From Diphasiastrum complanatum (Eukaryota > Streptophyta > Lycopodiopsida > Lycopodiales > Lycopodiaceae): a stretch of 64,000 nucleotides of DNA. The position numbers and the translations under genes were made by a program. Positions 9,910 through 20,752 of the stretch are shown here, one piece after another; the first letter of the stretch is position 1; each line of letters starts with the position of its first letter. Below the pieces are notes generated by a model that saw only the letters and a list, made by a program, of their open reading frames with translations, was not told the DNA's origin and did not search any database. The stretch is from positions 36,309,073-36,373,072 of the forward strand of contig CM055096.1 of the NCBI GenBank assembly GCA_029204225.1, given 5' to 3'.

Positions 9910-12337
9910 GTGCCACTGGAGAAACAGTCGAAGAAAAGAGGCGACATCGTGTGTCTGGGTCATGCACATAATAAGTAGAGGAAAACCTCTCCATCTGAAC
10001 AAGAGCAGAGCGCCCCTTGCGGAGCCTAGCCAATGCAGCTGGGTCTAAACGAAAGCAATGGGCCAGAAAAGAGAACACGCAGGTATGTGTAAGACGCCAC
10101 TATCTCTAGAGGCTGTCCATCAAAATAGGACATAGTGTCTCTCATATGCTGTGTTAAACACCATAACCTTAGTCTTACCAATGTTCACCATTAGCCCCCA
10201 TATCTGATAGAAGTATACAAGGCATCCAGATGTCGCTGAAGTCCTGTAGCTGAACTAGATAGTAAAACCACATCATTTGCATAAAGAAGGATAGGGATAA
10301 CAATATCTGCTAGAGGACAGCCATCCCCACCTTCTTCCCGAATGATCCGCTCAAGGTCGTCAATGTATAAAGCAAAAAGGGTGGGTGATAAAGGACATCC
10401 CTGCTTTACTCCGACCGTACTATGAATATATGAAGACCATCCATCTCCATCACGAAATCTGGCCAAAACTCTCTCATATAATGTGATGATAGCAGCAATG
10501 ATCTCCTGTGAGAATCCAAGGGATGCCAGACGCTGGAGCAGCAAGTCTCGCGGAACTGAATCAAATGCTTTGCGGAAGTCCACAAAGCAGCAATAGACTC
10601 TCTGTTTTCTGAACTTCGCTGCCTCAATGATACATCTCAGTATGAATATCTGGTCTGTTGTGGAGTAGCCTGCTCTAAAACCTGCCTGTCCCATAGCATA
10701 TGACTCCTCTGTCTCTGTGTGAGTGCTGATGATAGACTGCATAACCGAACCATAGAGCTTAGTGGCTGATCATAATAGTACGATAGTTGTCTACATGCAG
10801 AGGATCACCAGCCTTAAGTATAGGGTGCAAAAGGTTAGTGCACCAAGGTGTGGGAAGGCCAAAAATAACAGATTGGTTAAAAACGTAGGAGATGTATGGA
10901 GCAACAATATGGGCGATAGGTTTTAGAAAGTCCGTACTTGGAGAGTCAACATCAATGGCTTTATGGTTTTGGCCATTTTTGATGGCGTTTTCAATCATGG
11001 ACGGAGTGAAAAGGGTGAATTCTGATGGTCATGCTGAGAGAGAGATGGAAGGAGAGTCAATTGTATAAAGTTTTGCGGCATAGTCAATCCAAGATTCAAT
11101 GGCAATAGGAGTTGGCATACATGAGTTTTTAGAGAACATCTTCCAAAAGAAGGTGGAAGAAGATGAGTCCAAGGAATCGATGAGTTTTTGCACCAAAGAC
11201 TGAAAGTACGTGGACCTCTTCCGCAAAGTCATTCTATGGTATTCTCTTTGTTTAGATGCTAAGTTGTCGGGAGAATGATATTGAGCGTGAACAACCTGCT
11301 TGTGTAGAGAGAGGCACTCATAATCATACCATCTATTGTAAGTGCATTTATGAGATGAAATTTTTTTGGAGGATATGCAGTATTGGCTGAACAAAGAAGC
11401 GACTGAGATGAAAAGGCGGCTTGTTGGTCTACTGAAGATGAGAAGGGGAAATCGGCGAGCATTGTGGCCAGAGAGGAAGTGTAAGTAGGAAGACCAATTG
11501 GAGAGAAAGAAGGACGATGGCGATGTGTGGAATGCAGAGTCGTAACAGTACCAAGAGTAGCATGGCCAAGAGATAGGAGCAATAGAGAGTGATCAGAGAT
11601 GGTAGGGTGCATAATACGAAAAGTATGAAGAAACAGGATTAAGGCTGGTGAGCCAATGAAGTAGTCAACAACGCTGTGTCCACCACCGTGCGGAGGGCAG
11701 GTAAAAACTGATGATGATGGCCATCGAGAAAGGCCATTCAAAATGGCTAAAGAGTGAGCTTCTGCAAGTCCAATCAACTGTTTTCCAAATGTGTAGCTGG
11801 GGTATTTGCATCATGAGAGGTCCTATCCAAACCCACATCCAAAACCAAAATATGTAAGAAATCACTATCTGCATGAAACTCTTTCTGCTGGGTGTTGGTG
11901 CGAGCATTAAATTCGCCTGCTACTAAAATAAGGCCCTGCTGTGCAAAGCTGGCTATATCATCGGAAAGAGCCTGGAAGGGGTCACCACCATAATCTGCAA
12001 AAGTTGATGTCTGAGGTGCAAAATAACAAATTGCTATAAAGAGATCTTGAGGTAGCCCTAAGAAGTGACCAAAAAACTGTAACCAAATAGATTGCGGAAA
12101 TGGATCACTTTTGAGTAGCTTAAAATGAGTACGAAAAACTTCCTTGGTAAGATATGCAACACCACCAGAGCCACGTGTGGTTTTTCCTCTTACGAAAGGC
12201 CTGTACGCTGAATACCATGAGTAATCCTGAATAGCTGGAAGAGGTCGATACAGTGATTCATGAGTCTCCGCTAAGAGCAAAATATCACATTTTTGTAAAA
12301 AGGAGTGAAAATCCCATGCCGAAGAAGATGAAAGCAC
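9910..12337 (-). pseudogene. LINE L-1 ORF2 (endonuclease and reverse transcriptase), broken
   Basis: Non-LTR retrotransposon ORF2 read leftwards. The APE-like endonuclease is at 12337-11260, with LLLAETHE, GEFNARTN (usually GDFN) and SDHSLL near 11600. A linker spans 11394-11029. The RT starts at about 10998: DNYRTIMISH, GFRAGYSTTD, FVDFRKAFDSVPR, then GVKQGCPLSP. The active site reads YANDVV rather than YADDVV, so the second catalytic Asp is lost. Frameshifts near 11775, 11030, 10750 and 10190 separate the blocks. ORF2 is then cut at 9910 by the gypsy element and resumes at 3547. About 90% of a LINE remains, but it cannot make active enzyme. Confidence 0.85.
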
Positions 12338-12339
12338 AC

Positions 12340-13244
12340 CGGTACAATTCCAAAAACCAATTTGTAATGGCTGAGGGGATCTCGGGTTGTTGTGCCTGGG
12401 ATCTCCGATTTCCTATTGTGAAATCTTATCGTAGAATTTAGGCTTGCCTTCAATAAAGACCACTCTTTGATTTCTAGCATTGGCCTCCTGAATGACCAAT
12501 TTCCTCGCTTGCCATTGTGTGTGTGTGTTAGATCTTCATCCATAAAAATAAAAGATCCTTTGAGCTTGGCTCGAATTCCATTAGGGATTCCCCTAACTCG
12601 TATATTAAGAGTCTTCTTGGCTCTTCTCTCTTGTTCTGTAAAAACATTCTCTAAGGTAGAATTCAGTAACGAAGGCTGAACTTGGTTAGGGGAATTACCA
12701 ACTTGCTTAAGACATGAAGCCCAAGTATGAGTGTCTTCCAATTCCTTTGCCAAAGATGAGATTCTACTTTCCACATCTTGCTATGAATGAGTATCCTGTA
12801 TCCCTTTCTCTTTCGTCATGTCGATATTGCTTTGCAAATCCTTATTTTGAAGACTGACCTTGGTAAGTTCTCCATGAAGTGTTTGATTTTGTAGCTGCAA
12901 TTTTCTGATAAATTGAAACACTTCTTTGAACTGGTGTTGTAAGTAGCTGTTGAGAGATTCAAAGTCGGATAAGTTGCTAGGTTGTAATTGTTCAACAGGG
13001 ATATGATAAGCAAGGCAGGAATTTGTTGAGATAATATTGGAACCGGCGTATTGGCAATGTCTTGCAATGGAGAATGAGGTGATGAGAAAGACAGACCGGC
13101 AAACGAAGGGAAAGAGCCAGCGATGGCTGACTGGCCATCAGAAGCCTGGTCAAGAAAAGCATGGGAAGAGGGGGGGTGAAGTGGCCCCATCACGTTTGGT
13201 AGAGGCCAGGGGTCAGACCTGGGTGTGGACAGGAATGGACAGGG

Positions 13245-13247
<3 letters not shown>
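12340..13247 (-). pseudogene. LINE L-1 ORF1 (coiled coil plus RRM-like RNA-binding protein), broken
   Basis: First ORF of L-1, upstream of the endonuclease. The left part (about 13190-12800) encodes a low-complexity N-terminus. A predicted coiled coil with heptad-like Leu/Gln spacing follows at about 12960-12720. The RRM-type segment at about 12650-12480 contains NIRVRGIP and a strand with FIFMDEDLTH. The same organisation is seen in L-2 (15880-16885) and L-6. LINE ORF1 proteins of this kind bind the element RNA. A stop at about 12783 and frameshifts near 12820 and 12480 break it. Only some 50 bp separate the likely start from the GA tract at 13248, so the copy looks nearly full-length at its 5' end. 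Confidence 0.7.

Positions 13248-13308
<61 letters not shown>
13248..13308. repeat. (GA)30 tract: (TC)n tail of LINE L-2 at the L-1/L-2 junction
   Basis: Pure 61-bp AG repeat. On the minus strand it is the 3' tail of L-2, and the 5' end of L-1 starts directly after it. Confidence 0.9.
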
Positions 13309-13310
<2 letters not shown>

Positions 13311-15650
13311 TTAATGTCTTTTCCATGCCAAAAGGCATAGAAGACAAAAAGTACTGTCAAGTATGTGGTAACCATGAGAGCCTCTAAAGCGTCTCCAAAG
13401 CTGTAATAAAGATAACGTCTAGTACAAACTAAGCTAAGTAGATAATTGAGAAAGCCTGTGCATGAAAGTCAAGTGTGTCCATGTCTAGATGTCAGGTCTG
13501 TGCTGGTGCTGTAGAAGGATGTAATGCGAGCTGTAACATCGGGAAGCACTGGGGCTCGCTGGCGTCGTCTATTGACCATGTGTAGTGTGTCTTTGTGTAG
13601 GAGGTCTGGTGGGACGTGTAACTCTCATGGTTGCCTGAGGCTGGGTGGTGCATCGTCTCTTCGTCCTGGGAATGTCATCGTAATTACTGTCAGTCATGTC
13701 TGTATCAGGACGTGGTCTCCTTCGTGAGAAGAAGGATGTAATCTGAGACTGTGTGCCTGGATAAGCATGCTGAGCTGATTGGCATGGGTCCTGTCGCAGG
13801 AGGGACATTCACGTATCATAAGTGCCACACAACGGGGGTCCTCGTATGAGATAAGGGACCGTAGTGTAGCTGGTGTTTGACGAAAAAGGCAATGATATCG
13901 TCCTCTGATCTCGTAGTAAACTGGACATGTGAATAAGAAATGCTTCTCTGACTCGACCATAGATAATGAGCGCAACTGGCAAATCCGCTCCTCCTGTGGG
14001 GTGCCCTGGAAGCGTCCAGTCTCAATAGCTAACTGGTGTGAAGATAATCATAACTGGCCCAATAAAAATCGAAGCCCATGAGATAGTCCTGAGGTGAGAT
14101 AGCAAGGCAAAACCGGAAGTCCCCCTGTGTCTAGCTCCAGGAAGTGTGTCCTATAATAGTCGTGTTTGACCTTGAGCGGTCCGTGTCATGTCCCTCTATG
14201 ATATGCTCTATAAAGAAAGCATTTGATATACTCATGGGTGCCCGATGGAAGATCTGTGATGGATATGCCAAGTGTGTCTAGTATCTGGGAGGCCTGAGAG
14301 AACCATGATAGTCAATGCCCCTAGTCATGAAGGTGTCATGATGAGGCAAGTGCCGTCTGTATGTATCTCTGCTCATCTGTGGGTAGCATCATGATACGCT
14401 GAATATACAGGATAAGCTGGAAGATGGCGGACAACTGTATGGGTGGAACCGCGAACTCTGTCAGTATAATCTGATGTGGGGCAGACGGCTTAGCCCATAT
14501 CATCCGAGATAGCATGAGAACCTACAGTCATGAAATACTGGCCCAATCAGATGATGTAAGACTCGTACACCATACCTCTGCTGCATATTGGGCGGTGGGG
14601 GTGACGAGAATATCAAAAAGCTGACATTTACTCGGGGCATCCCGAATAAATCGTCTGAAACATAAATGCTCTAGCTTGACAAGGGAGGCGTGCACCTTCC
14701 CAAGCCTGGCAGAAGCTGCCTGTCGCATACCAAATATAGGGCTTGTAAAAAGTACGCCAAGGTAAGTGTAAGAAGATACAACCTCCAAGGGCTGCCTATC
14801 AAAGATGAGTGTCTGGCGCTGCATAAAAGCTCTCGATGTGTTGAAAACCATAACTTTGGTTTTCAATATGTTAACATCCATCTATTGCAGAAGGCATGAA
14901 GACTGTCGAACTGTCGCTGTAATCCCTCTTTGGTAGGAGATAGGAAAACCACGTCATCAGCATATAAAAGTATGGCAATCAAGATACCACCAATGACTCT
15001 CTCAAGCTCATCGATATATAGCCCAAACATGGTTGGAGATAGAGAACAACCCTGTTTCACGCCAATGGTACTCCAAATGTGATCTGAGATGCTGATGTCA
15101 CTCCGAAAACAGCCAAGGACTCTCTCGTAGAGTGCTATCACTGCCAAGATTGTGTCAGTAGAAAATCCAAGATCACGTAGCCGCTATATGAGAAGGGATA
15201 GTGGAACAGAGTCGAAGACTTTCCTGAAGTCAACAAAACAACAGTAGATCCGCTCTTTCCTGTGTCTGGCCTCTTCGATAATGGTCCGAAGGGTGAAGAC
15301 GTGATCTGTGGTGGAGTAGTGTGCTCTGAAACCCGCCTGGCCCAGCATGTAATCTTCCAGATTCTGCCTCAGAGCTGACTGCTGATTGGAGGATGGTGCC
15401 ATATAGCTTAGCAATGATATGCCCAACCATAATGGTGCGATAATTACCAGGGTCCATGGGGTCACCAGTTTTGTGAATGGGATGGATAATTGAGCAAAGT
15501 GGCTAGGGTAGGTGATAGTGTGTCTGCAACATGGATAAGGAGTTCGGATTCGAGGTCATCAATATCGCGGGTGCGACGGGTTTTCAGTCTATTGATGGCC
15601 GTTAGGACCATGTCTGAGGTGAAGAAAGTGAAAGTGGTCGGCCGGGGCTC
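13309..15650 (-). pseudogene. LINE L-2 ORF2 (RT and C-terminal domain; endonuclease deleted)
   Basis: Minus-strand ORF2 whose RT core is well preserved. GFRAHYSTTD is at about 15340 and FVDFRKVFDSVPL at about 15230; GVKQGCSLSP and an intact YADD box lie at 15080-14950. The thumb is at 14880-14530. The C-terminal zinc block is near 14000-13870 (ESEKHFLFTCPVYYEIRGR). It ends with QSQITSFF-SRRR (13751-13728), a consensus PIP-box. The endonuclease and linker expected upstream are missing: near 15650 the frame jumps from the linker end (SDMVL) to a short piece of the ORF2 start. Frameshifts occur near 15470, 15180, 14870 and 14030. Confidence 0.8.
13325..13338 (-). other. LINE 3' stem-loop (L-2)
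   Basis: ATGCC-AAAA-GGCAT, same spacing from the (TC)n tail as in L-B and L-3. Confidence 0.65.
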
Positions 15651-16966
15651 TCGTGTGTCTCATAAAAAAAAGTATGTCTTTGTCTGTGATGAAATCGGAA
15701 AGATCTCCGGCCGTGGATGATAAGTGTATGCCATTACAATTCCATATTCCTAGATGTAGGTGGTGTGGAAGGGGTCCCGGGATGCGCCCATGCCCGGGTA
15801 CCCCAATTTCCTATAGGCTGTTTCCGGATGCAGTACCATCGAGGTACCGAACAGCTCCATCTCGATAGATCACTCTTCTTCAGGTAGCTTTGGCGGTTTG
15901 GAATGCTTGATGTCTTTCTTCAACTTGGATATAGGTAAGGTCATCATCCATGAAGATTTTGGTGCCTTTCAATTTGGCTCTTTGTTGCCAGGTTTCTTTA
16001 CGATACGTATGTGACATAAAGCGGAGGATCAAAGTAGTGGTGTCCTTCTTAGTGCGCCATGCTGTATACAAACCACTTGCATTATGTCCTAGGGTAGTAC
16101 ATAAAAATCTTTTTGCTTCTTCTATGGCGTTTTGGGTGTCAGCGATGCCTCGTACCCTGATATTGAGAGCCTTGGAATCTCGAAGTTTTTCTTCCGTAAG
16201 AGTAGTGGAAATGAATGATGAGAAGGGGGCAGACTTACTTCCGCCATCGGCTGTCCAAGGTGGGCTTGTACTTTTGTCCTTAGTGAGGATGGAAGCCCAT
16301 GATTGGTCGATTCTTTGTGTTGACTCAGCTGCTGTTCCAGATCTTGTAGCTTTGTCATTGTCTCTTTTTGCGGCTGGGAAACATGTTTGTTATCCATCTC
16401 TGTCTGAAGCTGTTGGCTCTCTGTACGTAAGTGGATGACTTCCAATTTCAAGGCTTGGACGTCTGCTGTCAGTTCTTTCAGTTGGTAGGCTAGGAAATTT
16501 TCAAAAGATTTGGAGCTAGTGTAGTCGGCATGAGATAAGAAGGGCGTGTCTGGATCTGCGATGGTAGAGATGGGAGTGGAGGGGACAGGGGGTGAAGGAG
16601 GGCCAGAGTGGGAGGCGTGAAGAGAGAGAGAGGGGGGGTGTTGCGCAACAGTAGGAGGGTGGGCGACAAGTTGGCCAGCAGGAGGTTGGGCAGCAGGTGG
16701 AGCAGAATATGGAGCAGGTGGGGTGGCAGCAGGTGGAGCAGCAGACGGAGCGGCGGGTAAGGCGGCAACAAGTGGAGCGGCAGCAGGTGGAGCTGCGGGT
16801 AGGGCAGTAGGTGGAGCTGCGGGTAGGCTATAGATTCTTTACTTTTTGGAGCTTGTAAGGGTTGTAGTTTTTCTTGCCATAGAGGTGGAGGGGGGGGCGA
16901 TGGAGGAGGGGGGAGGGGAGCTCAGATCTCCATGGAGCAGCGATGGAGGAGGAGCAGCGATGAGGA

Positions 16967-16969
<3 letters not shown>
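15651..16969 (-). pseudogene. LINE L-2 ORF1 and 5' UTR
   Basis: ORF1 of L-2. The likely start near 16880 reads MARKTTTLTSSKK. It is followed by a Pro/Ala-rich stretch built on short tandem repeats (16640-16840), then a region with SFENFLAYQLKEL leading into a coiled coil (about 16500-16300), and the RRM-like segment (LKGTKIFMDDDLTYIQ at about 15960). 15651-15880 holds the intercistronic sequence and a few residues of the ORF2 start. The 5' UTR (16886-16969) contains GATGGAG/ATCGCTG units like those at 47096-47447. Stops and frameshifts make it non-functional. Confidence 0.7.

Positions 16970-17010
<41 letters not shown>
16970..17010. repeat. (GA)n tract: tail of LINE L-3 at the L-2/L-3 junction
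   Basis: About 41 bp of nearly pure GA, interrupted once by gg. It is the (TC)n tail of L-3; L-2's 5' UTR starts immediately next to it. Confidence 0.88.
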
Positions 17011-17011
<1 letters not shown>

Positions 17012-17033
17012 AAGCTTTATTAATGTCTTTTCC

Positions 17034-17047
17034 ATGCCAAAAGGCAT
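17034..17047 (-). other. LINE 3' stem-loop (L-3)
   Basis: ATGCC-AAAA-GGCAT followed by the shared block ATAAGAC on the + strand; same position relative to the tail as in the other copies. Confidence 0.65.
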
Positions 17048-19925
17048 ATAAGACTAGTAAATGTACATGTCAAGTTTGTGGTAACAATGGGAGTGTATGA
17101 AACGTCTCCAAAACGATAACAGAAATAACAAATCTAAAGCTATGAACTGAAATAGATGTGATGATATATGAAACATGTGGGAGCATGTATACTGCTAAAA
17201 GTCATGAGTGGGGTATGACACTATCATCCAATCCTGTCCTGCTGATGCTATAAAAGGATGTAATACGGGCCGCATGGAGGGCCATTGGTGGTCGCTAACG
17301 TCGTCTAGGAGGGTGAAGAAGTCTCCTCGTGATAAGTCGAGTAGCTCGTGCTGCAACATGGCTATGTGTGGGACACTGTCTCCGATCTCTATGGGCAGGT
17401 AAGTCATCATCCCCATCATCATCATCATCATCAAATACTAGGTCTCGTCCTCTCCTCCTGGAGAAGAAAGAAGTGCTCTGAGGCTGAGAAACATGACTCT
17501 GCTGGGCTGTCTGACACATGTCCTGTCGCAATATAAACATCTCTCGTATCATGAGTGCAACGCATCGGGAGTCCTCATAGGCTAGGAGGGATCGTAGGGT
17601 GATAGGTGTGTCATGGAACAAATAGTGGTATCTCCCTCTGATCTCGTAATATGTCGGGCACCTAAAGATAAAGTGCTCCTCTGACTCCACCTCATCCAAG
17701 GAGCATAAGTGACAAATCCACTCCTCTCTCGGGATACCCTGGAATCTCCCAGTCTCAATAGCCAATTGATGTGATGATACGCGGAGCTGTCCCAATGTAA
17801 ATATGAAGCAGTATGATAACCCTGAGTCCAAATAGTGTGGCAAAATTGGGAACCCTACTATGTCAAGCTCAATAAAGTGAGTCTAGTAATAGTTGGATTT
17901 AACCCCACGCTGTCGCCTCCTAGTACGATCGAGATATGCCCGATATAAGACGCGCCTGGTCTACTGATGAGTACCTGAGGGGACCTCTGTAATGGAGATA
18001 CCAAATGACTCGGAGGAAATGGGATGCCTGGGAGAACCACGACAGTCGCCACAACAGTCGATAGCCCTGGTCATGAAGTGAGTGTGAGGAAACAAGTGCT
18101 GTATGTGTATATCTCGTATCTGCATATCTGCATCGGGTAGAGCCTGGACTCTCTGAATATATGCGATAAGCTGTAAAGCGGCATCTATCTGAATGGGTGG
18201 AACGACAAACTCTGCAAGAAGGATCTCATGTGGAACCGAGGGCTTCGCCCGAATCATACGAGCTAACATGGTGGTCTGTATTCGTGAAATGCTGGCCCAG
18301 TGTGATGAAGAGAGACAAGTACACCATGTCTCTGCTGCATGCATGGCACTGGGGGTGACAATGGTATCAAAAAGTCTACACTTACTGCGAGCATCTCGGA
18401 TGAGCTTCCTGAAGCAGAACCGCTCAAGCTGAACAAGAGAGGAGTGCCCCTTCCCAAGCCGGGTGGTGGCAGCCTCTCGCATGCTGAAGGTAGGACCAGA
18501 AAAGAGTATCTCCAAATAAGTGTTAGAGGAAACTACCTCTAAGGCCTGTCCATCTAGGGTGAGCTCCTGGCACTGCATGAAAGGTCGAGAAGCGTTGAAG
18601 ACCATAACCTTGGTCTTCGCAGTGTTCACCCCCAATCCCCATCTGGTACAAAATCCTTGTAAACAATTCAGCTGCCTCTGTAATCCCTCTCTGGTCGGGG
18701 ATACTAGTACCACATCATCCGCATAGAAGAGAATAACAATCAGAATGGTGCCAAGTCTACATCCATCCCCGCCACACTGTGAGATGACTCACTCTAACTC
18801 ATCATGTACAATCCAAAGAGAACCGGTGAAAGAGAACATCCCTGTTTCACCCCAATGGTGCTCCAAATGTGATCAGATAGGCCACTGTCATGTCGGAAAC
18901 ATCCCAAGACCTTCTCATAAAGAGCCATCACTGCTAGAACAATATTTGTGGAGAAACCAAGGTCACGAAGTCTGTGAATGAGTAGGGAGCGTGGTACAGA
19001 ATCAAAGGCTTTCTTGAAGTCCATAAAACAACAATAAACCCTCTCTTCCCAGTACTTAGCTTCCTCAATCAAAGCTCGGAGTGTGAAGATATGGTCAGTG
19101 GTAGAATAATGAGATCTAAAACTTGTCTGTCCCAATGCATGTAATCTCCTGTTTTCCACCTCTGATCTCACTGCAGACTGGAGTATGGTGCCATAGAGCT
19201 TCGTGAGAGCATGCCCAATCATGATGGTGCGGTAATTACCAGGAATCATGGGATCACCATTTTTATGAATAGGATGGATGATGTTGTGCACCAGGATGAA
19301 GGGAAGCCAGAAACAACGCGGAATTGAGGAGAGTAGCTAGTGTGGGAGCAAGGAGGTCGGAAGCATGGGTTAGGAGTTCAGATTCGAGGTCTTCAATATC
19401 TCTTGCCTTATGGGACTTCATTCTCTTGATGGTCGCAAGTACCATGTCAGAGGTGAAGAAGGTGAACTCTGAAGGGCGTGGAGAGATAGAGATGGGTGTG
19501 TCCGTGGGTATGGTATATAGGCTGGTAGCGTAGTCGGTCCATATGCGGAGGTCATCTAGGAGAGGTGGTGGAGCACGAGGGATAAATTCATGCCAAAAGG
19601 CGCCTGAAGAGGAACTGAAGAGAAGGTCAACAAGACGCTTTCCTTCAGAGTCATCATAGGCACGCTTTTTCCGGCGGAGTGTGCGATGACGAGCGTCTGG
19701 CGGAGCGGAGGAGGTGAGGATCATGAGTACGGGCATGGTTGACAAGGTGATGGAGAGAGCGACATTCGACATCATACCACGGGGGGTGTAGAGGCCGTAG
19801 CGATGAGGAACGTGTGCATCTGCCTTTATAGGGCTTAGATGGAAAAACTAGGGAAGCAGCGGTATGAAGAGAGGTGCTAAGGAAGGCAGCTTGAGTCTCG
19901 ACTGTACTATCTGTGGAAAGGAATG
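17048..19925 (-). pseudogene. LINE L-3, 5'-truncated (linker, RT, C-terminal domain)
   Basis: Minus-strand ORF2 lacking ORF1 and most of the endonuclease. The linker is at 19925-19265 (KARDIEDLESELLTH). The RT covers 19290-18650 with NYRTIMIGH, GVKQGCSLSP and an intact YADDVV box at about 18715. The thumb and connection are at 18640-17960. The C-terminal zinc block is at 17740-17650 (ICHLCSLDEVESEEHF ... CPTYYEIRGR). Near the C-terminus QPQSTSFF-SRRR (17486-17463) is the PIP-like motif with Ile changed to Ser. Few frameshifts: near 19265, 18790 and 17850. The right edge meets hAT sequence at about 19925. Confidence 0.82.
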
Positions 19926-20288
19926 GAGTTTGTGGCTAGTAGTGTTTATGGCTCAACTTTCCGTGTAGTGTGGATGCTAGTGGCCTCACTGAAATTGGAG
20001 AATACCTTTATCAACACCTAAAGAAAGTCATTGATAATGTGGGGGTTGCAAAGTGTTGTATAGGTTGTCATGGATAATGCCTTCAATCGTATGTTGAAGG
20101 AAGAGTTTTCCAAGATCCTTTTCACCTTGACCTATTGTTTGAGGACATGGGCAGTTTGGATTGGGTTGATCCTATTCTTCAAACAACACATAAGATCGTC
20201 ACATTTATTGCTTTTCGTTCTGGACTGTTGGCCTTGTTTCGTAAGTTGAGCTCTTACGAGCTTATAAAACTTTCTGAAACTAGGTTTG
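19926..20288 (+). pseudogene. hAT transposase fragment (DUF659 region), left part
   Basis: Decayed plus-strand homology to hAT-superfamily transposases. SVDASGLTEIGEYLYQ is followed, in shifted frames, by VMDNA and DLLFEDMGSLDWVDPI, then KLSSYELIKLSETRFE. This is the order found in DUF659-type plant hAT proteins (…VDASG…VVTDNASN…LLEDIGK…ELLKPGETRFA). Several frameshifts and stops are present. The fragment is cut at 20289 by a gypsy LTR; the transposase C-terminus reappears at 24611. Confidence 0.75.
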
Positions 20289-20706
20289 AGTTACGAATAG
20301 AGCCACAGCTGATCTAGAATTAAGCTATGAAAGCATCACATAAGCAAGACTTAACCCTAGAAAGCAGGAAAGAGAGAGATTAAGGAGGCTAAAGAGAGAG
20401 ATCAATATCATCACCTGAATGACAAATGACACAGTTTCCCTAGTTATAGCCAAGAGGAAGCCCTAAAAGGAAGCTTCCAGTGGCTAGGGCCCAACTGGGA
20501 GGGATAATAGTGCGCCCTCCAAGAAGGTCCCCACTCTCCAGTAATATGTCCAAATGGCCTAATAATGAATAATAAGGCCAAAGGCCAACCATATAGTCTG
20601 AATGTCACTAATGAATAAAGAAGGACCCAAGGCCTGCTTATGCATAAAGTAAAGTAACTGTAAATGTAAATGGACGCGGCGAATGTAATGAGCCGAGTCC
20701 ATAACT
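20289..20706 (-). repeat. 3' LTR of G-3
   Basis: 418 bp, with AGTTAY at both ends in inverted orientation (agttac at 20289; AGTTAT read from 20706). Its last 111 bp recur at 24499-24609 with one visible mismatch. A diverged plus-strand relative lies at about 26040-26353. Confidence 0.8.
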
Positions 20707-20752
20707 CTCCCCGACACAAAAAAAAGACCCAACTGCCGAAAAGATAACTGGA

